Source: Tatlockia sp. (lineage in GTDB: Bacteria > Pseudomonadota > Gammaproteobacteria > Legionellales > Legionellaceae). Taken from it: a stretch of 33,478 nt of DNA. Below, one piece after another: positions 15,170-24,685 of this stretch. The DNA is taken from contig JACCSX010000141.1 of NCBI GenBank assembly GCA_013812775.1, forward strand, positions 1-33,478, read 5' to 3'. A model generated the notes under the pieces. It saw nothing but the letters and a program-made list of their open reading frames with translations, was not told where the DNA came from and ran no database searches. The translations under genes and the position numbers were made by a program. Within the stretch, counting starts at the first letter, position 1, and each line of letters starts with the position of its first letter.

Positions 15170-16323
15170 AGACTTAGCTCCAACACGCCGACTACTTGCC
15201 CATCTTTGGTAGAGGCTTGGGTTTGTTTTACTTTCACTTTATTTTGTTGAAGTTTTGTTTGTAAATTTTCCAGACTGCTAAAATTTTTGGTTGCCAAGGT
15301 AATTGTGATTGTTTGGTTCTGATAACGAATCTGCTCAACGTTAACTGAATTAGCTTGGATGGTTTTGGCTAATTTATCCAGTAGCATCCAAAAGGTTGAA
15401 TCAGCTGTGCTTTGATTTGTTTTGACAAGTTGGGAGATACGGAATTTCGGATTTATTATTTGGGTCGCCTGGGGAAAAAATTCTCGATAAATTACAGCAA
15501 TTTTCCCATCAACAGCACTTGTATCCTTATTAAGGTTATGGATTTTAATTGCATTAGTCGTAAGGACAGATAGCAGCCAGATAAGGCACATGCCAATGGC
15601 GGCTAGATATAACTGTTTTGTTTTACTCTGACTGTTGCCATGTTGCAGATCCCCCTGACAAAGCTGCATTGGGCGGGTTGTCTGTAAACGCTGGGCAAGC
15701 CATATGAATGATGTTTCCGGAATTTCTGTAGCCTCTGCTAAAGGTAAGTTCAGCTGCTCTTTATTAGAGTCTGTAAAACTGTAAACTGCTAGTTCTCCTT
15801 TCCTTTTTTCGAGGTAAAACGGGATGAGATCAGCACTCAATGCACCCTGATAGGACTCATCATTCACTAATATAGAAAATTCCAGTAGCGCCAGTTCATC
15901 GGGCTTAAGAGCGAACCAATCAATAGTCAGCAGATCAAAATTAATAGCTTGGCTATCAAAAGTCGCGATGAGTTCCCGCAGATAATTTTTATCAGCTACT
16001 ATAACCAGATAATTGCCATTGTGGTAATGGTTAGAATCAAAAGCAAAATGCAGAGTATCAAAATTTTGCGCTAATTTATCCTCAAGAGCAAAAGGAATGG
16101 CCGCACGAGCTTTTTTATCGGCAAGCCAGGGCAGATGCAGCTTATGGAAACTAAAGCGTTGCGCGGAGGTAACTATATAAGTCTGAGTGTTTACCTGCAT
16201 GCTTTTAATTTCAGCAAAACTTCGTTGTGCAAGCGGGGCCTCCACCTGCCCTCGTTGATCTAATTTAAGACTCAGGCAACCCTCTTCTCTAAGGTGTTGA
16301 GTAAACAAGAAACAGGTAGCCAC
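15166..16323 (-). CDS. gspL: Type II secretion system protein L (LspL)
   Basis: A 385-residue protein with an actin-like cytoplasmic domain (residues 1-225, with LPWLADKKARAAIPFALEDKL typical of GspL), one membrane helix (about 238-256) and a periplasmic ferredoxin-like domain (about 300-385). The cytoplasmic domain binds the secretion ATPase GspE and the periplasmic part pairs with GspM. The start is a GTG with AAAGGA six bases upstream; the ATG two bases further out is out of frame. L and M stand apart from the rest of the type II genes, an arrangement I recall from Legionella (lspLM). Confidence 0.9.
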   Translation of the reverse strand: MATCFLFTQHLREEGCLSLKLDQRGQVEAPLAQRSFAEIKSMQVNTQTYIVTSAQRFSFHKLHLPWLADKKARAAIPFALEDKLAQNFDTLHFAFDSNHYHNGNYLVIVADKNYLRELIATFDSQAINFDLLTIDWFALKPDELALLEFSILVNDESYQGALSADLIPFYLEKRKGELAVYSFTDSNKEQLNLPLAEATEIPETSFIWLAQRLQTTRPMQLCQGDLQHGNSQSKTKQLYLAAIGMCLIWLLSVLTTNAIKIHNLNKDTSAVDGKIAVIYREFFPQATQIINPKFRISQLVKTNQSTADSTFWMLLDKLAKTIQANSVNVEQIRYQNQTITITLATKNFSSLENLQTKLQQNKVKVKQTQASTKDGQVVGVLELSL

Positions 16324-16363
16324 ATTATATCCTTTACAAAATCACTATACTCGCTGTTGTAAC

Positions 16364-17386
16364 CTAAACGTAAGCATATTTTTTTCCAGTGGGCGTTATT
16401 TTTGCCCAGTGAGTTTTCAACTGCTGCGATAAGAGAAAAACAGCCATAGCGTATTGGGGGCTCGAGTTATAGCGAGTTATTACGTAAAAATTCGGATAGG
16501 CCATCCAAAATTCATGGCCAGTTTGCGTTGTTAACTCAATCAAGCCTACTTTGATGGGCGCATTTATCGCAGCAGTCAGGGGTTTTACGCCAGCCGCTGT
16601 TAATTGTTGCAGATGATAGTTTGCTTTTCTGTTTGTACTATTGATGGAGCGATAACCTAAGCCATCTACCCGTGCGGGTTGTGCTATACCCTGATTCATT
16701 TTCCAGCCATGTTTATGGAAATAATTGGCAACAGAGGCGATGACTGCACTATCATCATTCATTAAGTCAATTTTAGGATTGGAACTGAAATCAGCTGCGT
16801 AGTAGCGATAGCTGCTTGGCATGAATTGTGGTTTTCCCATTGCTCCGGCATAGGATCCCAAATATTCGGTTGGGGATACCTTGTGTTCGCGGCAGAGTAA
16901 AAGGAATTCGCTAAGCTCCTTAGTAAAAAAAGCGGAACGTTTAGGATAATTAAAGGCCAAAGTTGATAAGGAATCCAGAACACGATAGTTTCCCTGATGT
17001 TTACCATAAAGCGTTTCAACACCAATGATCGCAACAATAATATTCGCGGGCACGCCATATTTTTTCTCAGCTTTCTCTAATGTTGCGGTATTGGCTCGCC
17101 AAAAATCCAGACCGGCTTGCACTCTATCTGAAGTTAGAAATATCTGCTTATAAACATCCCAACCTTTTTTCTCATAAGGTTTATTCATTGACTCTATGAT
17201 TTGCGGTTGAAACTGAGCATCATTTAGTACAGCTTTAAGTTCAGCTTTCTTAAAGCCATGTTGTTTGACCATTTGGTTGATAAAATTCTTCACATCATTT
17301 TGTTGTAACAGGGCTGAATCTGCTTGGACCAGGTAAGAATTTAACATTAATAGTGAGCTTAAACAGAAAATGACTAGTCGGCGCAT
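16364..17386 (-). CDS. mltB: Lytic murein transglycosylase B-type
   Basis: A 340-residue periplasmic enzyme that cleaves the glycan strand of peptidoglycan with formation of 1,6-anhydro-muramic ends (GH103 family). The catalytic Glu is residue 124 in AIIGVETLYGKH; further family blocks are YAGAMGKPQFMPSSYR and ANYFHKHGW. It begins with an ordinary signal peptide (cleavage near VQADS, residue 22-23). No lipobox is present, so unlike E. coli MltB it is not predicted to be a lipoprotein. Divergent from lepA, with a 177-base spacer. Confidence 0.92.
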   Translation of the reverse strand: MRRLVIFCLSSLLMLNSYLVQADSALLQQNDVKNFINQMVKQHGFKKAELKAVLNDAQFQPQIIESMNKPYEKKGWDVYKQIFLTSDRVQAGLDFWRANTATLEKAEKKYGVPANIIVAIIGVETLYGKHQGNYRVLDSLSTLAFNYPKRSAFFTKELSEFLLLCREHKVSPTEYLGSYAGAMGKPQFMPSSYRYYAADFSSNPKIDLMNDDSAVIASVANYFHKHGWKMNQGIAQPARVDGLGYRSINSTNRKANYHLQQLTAAGVKPLTAAINAPIKVGLIELTTQTGHEFWMAYPNFYVITRYNSSPQYAMAVFLLSQQLKTHWAKITPTGKKYAYV

Positions 17387-17563
17387 TGGTAATCCTTAAA
17401 TATCAAAAGCAGTAGATACGGCAAATATTTTAACAATCATCTCTATTTTTCAAGAAATTTGCAATGCAGATTTTAAGGGATTTTAAGGCTATCTGCGTAA
17501 TGACTACTTTCTGCACGCCGATAATTAAGTTAGAATGGCAGAATTTATCGGTAGGTTTTTCAG

Positions 17564-19369
17564 TTGAGTGATTTAACGCGCATCCGCAATTTTTCTATTA
17601 TTGCCCACATTGATCATGGTAAATCCACTCTGGCCGATCGCTTTATTCAGTTCTGTGGTGGTTTGAGCGCTAGAGAAATGTCTGAGCAAGTACTTGATTC
17701 CATGGACATTGAACGTGAACGAGGCATTACCATCAAAGCGCAGAGCGTTTCTTTGAATTATAAAGCGCTAGATGGGAAAACTTATCTGCTCAATTTCATT
17801 GATACACCGGGTCATGTCGATTTTAGCTATGAAGTCTCGCGTTCGCTAGCAGCCTGTGAAGGTGCAATTCTTGTTGTCGATGCGGCTCAAGGTGTGGAAG
17901 CTCAGACTGTTGCTGTCTGTTATACCGCTCTTGAGCAAAACCTGGAAATCTTACCTGTCCTCAATAAAATTGATTTACCGCAGGCCGAACCTGAGCGCGT
18001 GATTGCCGAGATTGAAGATATCATTGGTCTTGAAGCGCATGATGCCATTCATGTTAGTGCCAAAAGCGGTTTAGGTGTACAGGATGTACTAGAAGCACTG
18101 GTTGTTAAAATTCCACCACCGCAAGGTGATTCTGAAGCACCTCTTCAGGCTTTAATTATTGATTCTTGGTTTGATAGTTATTTAGGCGTTGTTTCCTTAG
18201 TTCGCGTTACTAATGGTTCTATGCGGAAAGGGGATAAGATGCGGGTGATGTCAACTGGCCGCACCTATGAAATCGATCAGGTCGGTATTTTTACCCCGAA
18301 AAGAACCAAACAAGAAATGCTTCAGGCAGGTGAGGTAGGTTATCTGGTTGCTGGAATAAAAGAGATTCAGGGAGCACCAGTAGGCGATACTCTTACTCTT
18401 GAAAAGAATCAGGCTAAAGAAGCCTTGCCAGGTTTTAAACGAGTGAAACCCCAGGTTTATGCTGGTCTTTTTCCAATTAGTGCTGATGATTTTGAAGCCT
18501 TTCGCGAAGCCTTAGCCAAATTAAGTCTTAATGATGCCTCGTTGTTTTATGAACCTGAATCCTCAGAAGCCTTAGGCTTTGGTTTTCGCTGCGGCTTTTT
18601 GGGTATGCTGCATATGGAAATTGTTCAGGAGAGGCTTGAACGTGAATACAATCTGGATTTGATTTCAACAGCACCGACGGTTGTTTATCAGGTTATCAAT
18701 ACTAAGGGTGAAACGGTAATGATTGATAATCCTTCTCAATTACCGCCGCAGCAACAAATTAAGCAAATGTTTGAGCCTATAGTGCGAGCAAATATTTTAG
18801 TGCCGCATGATTATTTAGGACACATTATTACCCTATGCATAGAGCGTCGTGGTGTACAAATCTCCATGATGTATAGCGGCCGTCAAGTCTCAGTAACTTA
18901 TGATATGCCGATGGCAGAAGTGGTCTCTGATTTTTTTGATAAATTAAAATCTCTAAGTCGTGGTTATGCTTCACTCGATTATAGTTTTATACGCTTTGCT
19001 GAAGCTGATTTAGTAAAAATGGATATACTTATTAACTCTGACCGAGTTGATGCCCTGGCTGTTATCGTACATCGCGCCTCTGCTCAAAACCGGGGCAAGG
19101 GATTGGTAGATAAGATGCGGGAACTTATTCCTCGGCAAATGTTTGACGTCGCTATTCAGGCTGCTTTAGGTAGTCATATTATCGCCAGACAAACAGTGAA
19201 AGCCTTACGTAAAAACGTAACTGCAAAATGTTACGGTGGTGATGTGTCACGTAAACGTAAACTCCTTGAAAAACAAAAAGCGGGTAAAAAACGCATGAAA
19301 CAAGTGGGAAATGTTGAAATTCCACAAGAAGCCTTTATGGCGGTTTTTCAGACAGACAGAAAAAAATAG
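17564..19369 (+). CDS. lepA: Elongation factor 4 (LepA)
   Basis: A 601-residue ribosome-associated GTPase. G1 is [10 protein letters not shown]2 lies in [10 protein letters not shown]3 DTPGHVDF, G4 [11 protein letters not shown] and G5 VSAKSG. The LepA-specific C-terminal domain is present, with [29 protein letters not shown] and [19 protein letters not shown]. It acts on ribosome function and initiation. The start is a TTG (17564) with TAGG about eight bases before; no in-frame ATG exists close by, and translation from here reproduces the normal N-terminus [20 protein letters not shown]. First gene of a lepA-lepB-rnc cluster. Confidence 0.97.
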   Translation: MSDLTRIRNFSIIAHIDHGKSTLADRFIQFCGGLSAREMSEQVLDSMDIERERGITIKAQSVSLNYKALDGKTYLLNFIDTPGHVDFSYEVSRSLAACEGAILVVDAAQGVEAQTVAVCYTALEQNLEILPVLNKIDLPQAEPERVIAEIEDIIGLEAHDAIHVSAKSGLGVQDVLEALVVKIPPPQGDSEAPLQALIIDSWFDSYLGVVSLVRVTNGSMRKGDKMRVMSTGRTYEIDQVGIFTPKRTKQEMLQAGEVGYLVAGIKEIQGAPVGDTLTLEKNQAKEALPGFKRVKPQVYAGLFPISADDFEAFREALAKLSLNDASLFYEPESSEALGFGFRCGFLGMLHMEIVQERLEREYNLDLISTAPTVVYQVINTKGETVMIDNPSQLPPQQQIKQMFEPIVRANILVPHDYLGHIITLCIERRGVQISMMYSGRQVSVTYDMPMAEVVSDFFDKLKSLSRGYASLDYSFIRFAEADLVKMDILINSDRVDALAVIVHRASAQNRGKGLVDKMRELIPRQMFDVAIQAALGSHIIARQTVKALRKNVTAKCYGGDVSRKRKLLEKQKAGKKRMKQVGNVEIPQEAFMAVFQTDRKK

Positions 19370-19437
19370 GGTTTGCTGATCGGGTTCGGGTCACTGATTT
19401 AGAAATATCTCAAAATTGTTAAAGGAAACCAGTTAAG

Positions 19438-20193
19438 ATGAATTTTGCTCTCTTATTAGTAATTTTATCCCTTGTTAGTGGGATTATTTATCTACTAGAC
19501 ATTCTTTTTTGGGCTAAAAAACGTGGCTCTGAGCAAAAACCAGGTAAAATTGTTGAATATGCGCGGTCTTTTTTCCCTGTTTTTTTTCTTGTTTTGCTCC
19601 TGCGTTCATTTCTTATAGAGCCTTTTCAAATTCCTTCTGGCTCCCTTGAACCTACTTTATTAGTCGGTGATTTCCTAGCTGTAAATAAATTTGCCTATGG
19701 ATTCAGGCTTCCAGTTTGGGAAAAAAAGATAATTCCGGTTTCCAACCCTAAAACGGGTGAGATTGTAGTTTTCCGTTGGCCGCCGGATCCAAGCTTTGAT
19801 TATATCAAGCGTACTATCGGTGTGCCCGGAGATAAAATCTCTTATCACAATAAAGTGTTGACTATTAATGGTAAGCCAATGAAACAAACCTTTATCGAAT
19901 ATACGACAGACGAAAGTTCAGGGAAGGCAGTGGCCAAGTATAGCGAAGATTTAAATGGAGTTAATCATGAAATCTATTTGCGTCCTGATGTGGCTGCTGA
20001 TGATTTTGAAGTTGAAGTTCCAGCGGGGCAGTATTTTATGATGGGTGATAACCGAGATGATAGCGCCGATAGTCGTTTTTGGGGTTTTACGGCAGATAAA
20101 TATTTGCGGGGTAAAGCCTTTATAGTTTGGATGAGCTGGAATGGAAAGACCGATAGTATTCGCTGGTCCAGGATAGGTCGATTTATTAACTAA
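19438..20193 (+). CDS. lepB: Signal peptidase I
   Basis: A 251-residue membrane protease that removes signal peptides from Sec- and Tat-exported proteins. Two N-terminal hydrophobic segments (about 2-25 and 46-60) are followed by the catalytic Ser69 in IPSGSLEPTL, the general-base Lys124 in YIKRTIGVPGD and the late block GDNRDDSADSRFWG. The residue after the catalytic serine is Leu instead of the usual Met. AAAGGA lies upstream of the ATG, and the gap to lepA is 68 bases. Confidence 0.95.
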   Translation: MNFALLLVILSLVSGIIYLLDILFWAKKRGSEQKPGKIVEYARSFFPVFFLVLLLRSFLIEPFQIPSGSLEPTLLVGDFLAVNKFAYGFRLPVWEKKIIPVSNPKTGEIVVFRWPPDPSFDYIKRTIGVPGDKISYHNKVLTINGKPMKQTFIEYTTDESSGKAVAKYSEDLNGVNHEIYLRPDVAADDFEVEVPAGQYFMMGDNRDDSADSRFWGFTADKYLRGKAFIVWMSWNGKTDSIRWSRIGRFIN

Positions 20194-20208
20194 ATTGAGT
20201 GCATATTA

Positions 20209-20892
20209 ATGGTTCCAATCAATTTAAAACGCCTATGTAGACGATTAGATTACGAATTTAAAAATCTCAATCTTCTAAAACAAGCCTTAACGCATTGCAG
20301 TGCTGGGTCTGAAAATAATGAGCGTTTTGAATTTCTTGGTGACTCGATTTTAAGTTTTATTATCTCAAATGCCTTATTTGCACAATTCACTGAACAAAGT
20401 GAAGGTCAGTTAAGCCGTTTACGAGCCTTTTTAGTTAAAGGGGAAATGTTAGCAGAGATTGCTGCCGAAATTGAATTGGGCGATTATCTTTATCTTGGTC
20501 AAGGCGAGTTAAAAAGCGGTGGTTTTCGCCGTGCTTCTATTCTGGCTGATGCCTTGGAAGCAGTGATTGCTGCTGTATTCCTTGATGGTGGAATAGAAGA
20601 GAGTCAAAAATTGATTCTTAAACTTTACAATTTACGGTTGGCAGATAAGGGTTTAAACGACAATTTAAAAGATGCCAAAACGCTATTGCAAGAATATTTG
20701 CAGGCAAAGAAAAAACCGCTGCCTGACTACAGACTTTCGAAAGTTGAAGGTGAAGAGCACGATCAAATTTTTCATGTCAGTTGTACCGTAACCGGTATTA
20801 AAGAATCCACTATAGGTTTTGGCCCTAATCGACGAAAAGCAGAACAACACGCTGCAATCCAGCTTTTGCAGCGGTTAAGATCTGGTTCCTAA
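20209..20892 (+). CDS. rnc: Ribonuclease III
   Basis: A 227-residue double-strand RNA endonuclease that matures rRNA and processes mRNAs. The catalytic signature [13 protein letters not shown] places E38, E41 and D45, and a second site D114/E117 lies in [14 protein letters not shown]; numbering equals the E. coli enzyme. A C-terminal double-stranded RNA binding domain covers about 152-225 ([15 protein letters not shown] ... [18 protein letters not shown]). It starts 15 bases after lepB, so the two are cotranscribed. The usual next gene, era, is not adjacent here: a strong hairpin and a convergent gene follow. Confidence 0.96.
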   Translation: MVPINLKRLCRRLDYEFKNLNLLKQALTHCSAGSENNERFEFLGDSILSFIISNALFAQFTEQSEGQLSRLRAFLVKGEMLAEIAAEIELGDYLYLGQGELKSGGFRRASILADALEAVIAAVFLDGGIEESQKLILKLYNLRLADKGLNDNLKDAKTLLQEYLQAKKKPLPDYRLSKVEGEEHDQIFHVSCTVTGIKESTIGFGPNRRKAEQHAAIQLLQRLRSGS

Positions 20893-20894
20893 TT

Positions 20895-20926
20895 TTTTAC
20901 ATCATACTATTTATTATGATGTAAAA
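20895..20926. terminator. Bidirectional terminator between rnc and a convergent gene
   Basis: A perfect 12-bp stem (TTTTACATCATA with TATGATGTAAAA) and an 8-base loop sit exactly between the two stop codons. Flanking A and T runs provide a U tract for both directions. Confidence 0.75.
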
Positions 20927-20927
20927 A

Positions 20928-21248
20928 CTAATTTTGCTCGTTGTTTTTAAGCAATTCATCTATTTTTTTCCAGTCTGTAATTGCTAAACTTATTGGATTT
21001 AGTCGGATCAATATCCTAAAAATACCTAAATCCCTGCTAATTATTCCAATGAACAAGCCAAAGAAAAATGTCGATACGATATAACTAGGATCCAAAAATA
21101 TAAATAGAGTAAATAATGAACCTAGGTAAATAAAAAGTATGCAATATTTTTTTAAATTATTAGTGAATAAATGCCTTAATTTCATTGTCTTGTCTTTGTT
21201 CGCTTTGGCGCGTTTTAGGAATTGAATTTCTAGCCGGGTAAGTTTCAT
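20928..21248 (-). CDS. Small two-helix membrane protein, unknown function
   Basis: A 106-residue protein that I do not recognise. A basic N-terminus (MKLTRLEIQFLKRAKANKDK ...) is followed by two adjacent hydrophobic helices (about 35-52 and 56-75) and a polar C-terminal tail ending LLKNNEQN. GGAAA precedes the ATG. The pattern suggests an integral inner-membrane protein with both ends in the cytoplasm. It is placed between rnc and the ankyrin gene and ends on a shared terminator, which supports expression as its own unit. Confidence 0.6.
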   Translation of the reverse strand: MKLTRLEIQFLKRAKANKDKTMKLRHLFTNNLKKYCILFIYLGSLFTLFIFLDPSYIVSTFFFGLFIGIISRDLGIFRILIRLNPISLAITDWKKIDELLKNNEQN

Positions 21249-21450
21249 ATAAATTTCCGGGGGTTTTTGTGGGTAAAATCATAACATAAAGAGGTTTTGT
21301 TGAAAACTTTGTGATCAATAAGATTTATTGTGAGCACCATGGACCGTTTCAAAGGAATTAAAAACAGATATCTATCTCTGCAAATTATAAATACCTGATC
21401 AAGTTTCAAAAGTGGCTTGATAATCGATAGCCCTTCTTTAGGAGAGAAAA

Positions 21451-22218
21451 ATGTTGGGAAGAGTTGAATTTTCTATAGTAAAACATCTAGATAAAACTAC
21501 TGATATGGAATTAATTAATTTTATATACGACTGGGTTATAGACCAAAATATTACTCTAGAATGCCTGGAGTATGAGGATGCAGCAGCAAAGATATTATTG
21601 GATGCCATCAAAGACGATTATTTAGATGCAGTGATGTTTTTTATTGAAAATAAATTAGTCGAACCGACAGTTGCTCATAATTCTCCTCTTATCGATTCTT
21701 CAATTTATGGTCATTTAAATATAATAAAATACTTATTAAAGTATGAGCCAACCGAAGAAATCTTAAACAAAGCATTTTGCCATGCTGCAACTGAGGGCCA
21801 TTTTGAAATTGTTCAATATTTTTTAGAAAATACCAAAGCTAATCCTACAACGCTTGAAAATGTTTCAATCAATATGGCATTAGGAAAAGGGCATGCTGAC
21901 GTTGTTTTATTATTGGCCTCGCATCCTAAGGTTATAACTACATTTGCAAAATATAATCAAGATGGAGTTTTTAAAGAGATATCTAAGAAGGTTGAGGATT
22001 TAATAACAACTGTAAAATCTGCTCTCGAAAATTCCCGAAGTCGTACTTGTCTTTTTTTTCATGCCTCGACCAATCAAAATAATCTTCTTAATGAGTTACT
22101 TAAAGAATTAAACCTTTCTAACAAACAGCTAAAAAATATATTATCGATAAAAGATAGACTCTTATCTTTGGGAGATGAGCGGGCCGCAGCTGAAGAAAAT
22201 ACAAATCAACTTAAATGA
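21451..22218 (+). CDS. Ankyrin-repeat protein, candidate Dot/Icm effector
   Basis: A 255-residue soluble protein without signal peptide. About four ankyrin-type repeats run from residue 45 to 165, with clear helix pairs such as PLIDSSIYGHLNIIKYLLKY and AFCHAATEGHFEIVQYFLEN. The C-terminal 90 residues are helical and charged and end GDERAAAEENTNQLK, a glutamate-rich tail of the kind often found at Dot/Icm translocation signals. Ankyrin proteins bind other proteins, and in Legionella many are injected into host cells. The role here is inferred. A strong TAGGAG ribosome site lies before the ATG. The DNA is AT-rich relative to the core genes next to it. Confidence 0.72.
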   Translation: MLGRVEFSIVKHLDKTTDMELINFIYDWVIDQNITLECLEYEDAAAKILLDAIKDDYLDAVMFFIENKLVEPTVAHNSPLIDSSIYGHLNIIKYLLKYEPTEEILNKAFCHAATEGHFEIVQYFLENTKANPTTLENVSINMALGKGHADVVLLLASHPKVITTFAKYNQDGVFKEISKKVEDLITTVKSALENSRSRTCLFFHASTNQNNLLNELLKELNLSNKQLKNILSIKDRLLSLGDERAAAEENTNQLK

Positions 22219-22267
22219 AATGTGTTAGGGAGTATAAAATTGCGCCCGTTGATCCTTGCGATTTTCG

Positions 22268-22540
22268 CTATTTATATCTATTAGCCAAAATAATCTGTAA
22301 TCCCGCCGCTGTAAGTGAAAGATAATGATAACCTGGATCAATCGTTGTCCGCTCTAACCATTCATTGGCAATGCAAATATCGGTTAATTTCTGTACTTGT
22401 TCGATACTTACAGAGGTCTTAAGTTTCTGATTAAGTTTAGCAACTGCTGAATCGTCAATACTTAGAAATACTGTATCTCGCGTTTCGCCACGTGCTTTCA
22501 TTTCGTCATAATATAAATTTAAAATATCTAGTTCATCCAT
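22268..22540 (-). CDS. Small winged-helix-like protein of unknown function
   Basis: A 90-residue protein. The C-terminal half (VQKLTDICIANEWLERTTID, then GYHYLSLTAAGLQII) reads like a winged-helix domain, with a helix, then W-L-x-R and a short hairpin followed by L-T-x-x-G, as at the end of many small regulators. It overlaps the pirin stop by eight bases with AAGGGA upstream, so it is translated from the same mRNA. A regulatory or adaptor role is possible, but no closer family can be named. Confidence 0.65.
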   Translation of the reverse strand: MDELDILNLYYDEMKARGETRDTVFLSIDDSAVAKLNQKLKTSVSIEQVQKLTDICIANEWLERTTIDPGYHYLSLTAAGLQIILANRYK

Positions 22541-23240
22541 ATGAAATATCCCTTAAGTCAAATAATAAAAACTCTGCATCTTCCAAGCAATTGATCTTAA
22601 TCTTATTTTCTTCAGAAATCGAGGCTCCATCACCAGCATCTAAGAGCTGTCCATTGATAGTGATTTCACCCTTGATTAACTGTACCCAACCTTTGCTATA
22701 TTCGGGGAAGAAATAATCAATCCCATAATCCGGAGTGAGGTAACCAACAAATAATTCAACATCCTGATGAATGACGATTGCATTCCTCCCACCCTTAGGT
22801 GATCCGATTAAAATGAGCTTGTTCTTTTCTTGTTGAATCGTCTTCTGTTCATAGCTAGGTTTTAGATCTGTTTCTTTCGGTCTTATCCATATTTGTAAAA
22901 AATGTAAAAGCTCGCTGTTGGAAGGGTTAAATTCACTGTGTCTAATGCCAGAGCCTGCCGACATGCGTTGAATTTCTCCATATCTGATAACTGAACCAGT
23001 GCCCATGTTATCTTTATGTTCTATTGCGCCGGAAATCACATAGGAGATAATTTCCATCTCGCTATGATCATGGCCGCCAAACCCAGTCCCTGGTTGTACT
23101 CTGTCTTCATTAATTACAAGCAGCGTTCCAAAGCCCATAAATTTAGGATCATAATAAGAAGCAAAGGAAAAACTATGATAACTTTCGAGCCAGGAAAGGT
23201 TTGTATTTCCACGTTCTTGGGCTTTGCGAATTGTAATCAT
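22533..23240 (-). CDS. Pirin family protein (YhhW-type)
   Basis: A 235-residue bicupin. The N-terminal cupin holds the metal ligands in GTGFGGHDHSEMEIISYV and a later SGIRHSEFN, giving the His-His-His-Glu site that binds iron in pirins; relatives such as E. coli YhhW oxidise quercetin. Blocks SYHSFSFASYYDPKFMGFG and MSAGSGIRHSE are characteristic. The C-terminal cupin (about 130-235) is less conserved. It lies 24 bases downstream of the MFS transporter gene and overlaps the small winged-helix gene, forming a three-gene operon. The physiological substrate is unknown. Confidence 0.88.
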   Translation of the reverse strand: MITIRKAQERGNTNLSWLESYHSFSFASYYDPKFMGFGTLLVINEDRVQPGTGFGGHDHSEMEIISYVISGAIEHKDNMGTGSVIRYGEIQRMSAGSGIRHSEFNPSNSELLHFLQIWIRPKETDLKPSYEQKTIQQEKNKLILIGSPKGGRNAIVIHQDVELFVGYLTPDYGIDYFFPEYSKGWVQLIKGEITINGQLLDAGDGASISEENKIKINCLEDAEFLLFDLRDISYG

Positions 23241-23264
23241 GTTAATGTTTCCTTTTCTGAGTTT

Positions 23265-24524
23265 TTATATTGATAACCTAACCACGGCATGTTTACGTCC
23301 GAGAAACAACAGCGACAAAATTGCTAAGATGGAAACAATGATTAGATAGAGAGCAGGAATTGTCTGCCAGCCACTATAATAAATCAGCGATAATGAAATA
23401 AAGGGCGTCAATCCTCCGAAGAGGGCAAAGCCGAGGTTATAACTCACTGCAATTCCGCTATAGCGAATTTTTGTTGGAAATAACTCACTCAACAATCTTG
23501 GGATAATGCCGGCAGAAAAGCCAAGTAAGATTGCGCTGGCTATAAAAGCAATAAAATAGAGTTGAGGGTAATAGACGTAGATAAAAAAAATTGGGAAGGC
23601 AAATAAGGCTGTCAATATTGTCAAGATGAGTAAGAGTTTTTTTAGATTAAAAATATCGCTTAAATGACCAAAAACAATACTTAAGCTTGAGCCGCAAGCG
23701 ATGGCAATTGTGCGCTGCCAAATGTAGGCATTTGCTGGAAGGTGCAAGACTGTTGTGAAATAAGCTGGAGTGAACAAAAAAAGTGAGGTGACAATTGCCG
23801 CGCACAGGGCAACAATAAATCCCCCAGCGATTACACAAGAAAATTGCTCCTTAAATACGGTGTAAATAGGAAATTTTACAATGTCTCTTTTAAGCGCTAA
23901 AAACTGCGATGACTCATGTATATCTTTGCGCAAGCTATAACTGAATAAACCAAAAAAACCGCCAAGAATGAAAGGAATTCGCCAGCCATAAGCTTGCATT
24001 TGCTCGCTTGTAAACAAAGTTACCATGGCGGCTTGCACCAGAGAGCCTAAAACAATACCTGAGGTAAGGGCGCAAAAAATAATTCCACAAGCTAAACCCT
24101 TATGTTCTGAAAACGATTCAGTGACATAAGTTATAGCTCCTGGAATTTCTCCGCCAATAGAAAATCCCTGAACGAGTCGAAATAGTATGATTAATATCGA
24201 AGCAGTTATACCAATTGAGGAATAAGTGGGAGTAAGGCCGATTCCTAAAGTCGCAACTGCCATCATCAGAATTGAAAGGGTAAAAGTGGTTTTTCGACCA
24301 ATTTTATCGCCAAAATGGCCAAAAATAATACCACCAAAGGGTCTTACTAAATAACCTATTGCGAAAGTAGCAAAGGTTATCATTAGGCTGGCTATTTCAC
24401 TAGTTGATGAAAAAAAGGCATGGGAGATATAGGATGCAAACATGGCAAAGATAATAAAATCATAAAATTCTAAAGCGCCCCCCAAACTTGAAAGCATTAA
24501 TAATTTTTGCTGATCTTTTTGCAC
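23265..24524 (-). CDS. MFS transporter, metabolite:H+ symporter (ProP/KgtP-like) family
   Basis: A 419-residue protein with twelve hydrophobic helices. Family markers are ALEFYDFIIFAMFA at helix 1, YLVRPFGGIIFGHFGDKIGR between helices 2 and 3 (the MFS signature GxxxDxxGRK) and RLVQGFSIGGEIPGA in helix 4. This places it with proton symporters for osmolytes, dicarboxylates or amino acids; the substrate cannot be told. The start is a GTG (24524) with AAGGG upstream; a nearby ATG is out of frame. First gene of an operon with pirin. Confidence 0.88.
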   Translation of the reverse strand: MQKDQQKLLMLSSLGGALEFYDFIIFAMFASYISHAFFSSTSEIASLMITFATFAIGYLVRPFGGIIFGHFGDKIGRKTTFTLSILMMAVATLGIGLTPTYSSIGITASILIILFRLVQGFSIGGEIPGAITYVTESFSEHKGLACGIIFCALTSGIVLGSLVQAAMVTLFTSEQMQAYGWRIPFILGGFFGLFSYSLRKDIHESSQFLALKRDIVKFPIYTVFKEQFSCVIAGGFIVALCAAIVTSLFLFTPAYFTTVLHLPANAYIWQRTIAIACGSSLSIVFGHLSDIFNLKKLLLILTILTALFAFPIFFIYVYYPQLYFIAFIASAILLGFSAGIIPRLLSELFPTKIRYSGIAVSYNLGFALFGGLTPFISLSLIYYSGWQTIPALYLIIVSILAILSLLFLGRKHAVVRLSI

Positions 24525-24685
24525 TGCGTCATCCCTTATCCAGATTAATTATCAATCCAGCGCGAAATTATAGAGTAGACCAGATCTCTCATTTAATGCC
24601 AGAACATTTTAAGGATTTCTGCAAGAGTTGCGCCGCCTGAATCCCTAAACTAAGATAGGTAATATTTTAAAAAATGGAAAAAATG

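Noticed and set aside
16762-17058. 98-residue frame inside mltB on the same strand
   Set aside because: Shadow frame of a well-supported enzyme gene; no ribosome site or family pattern.
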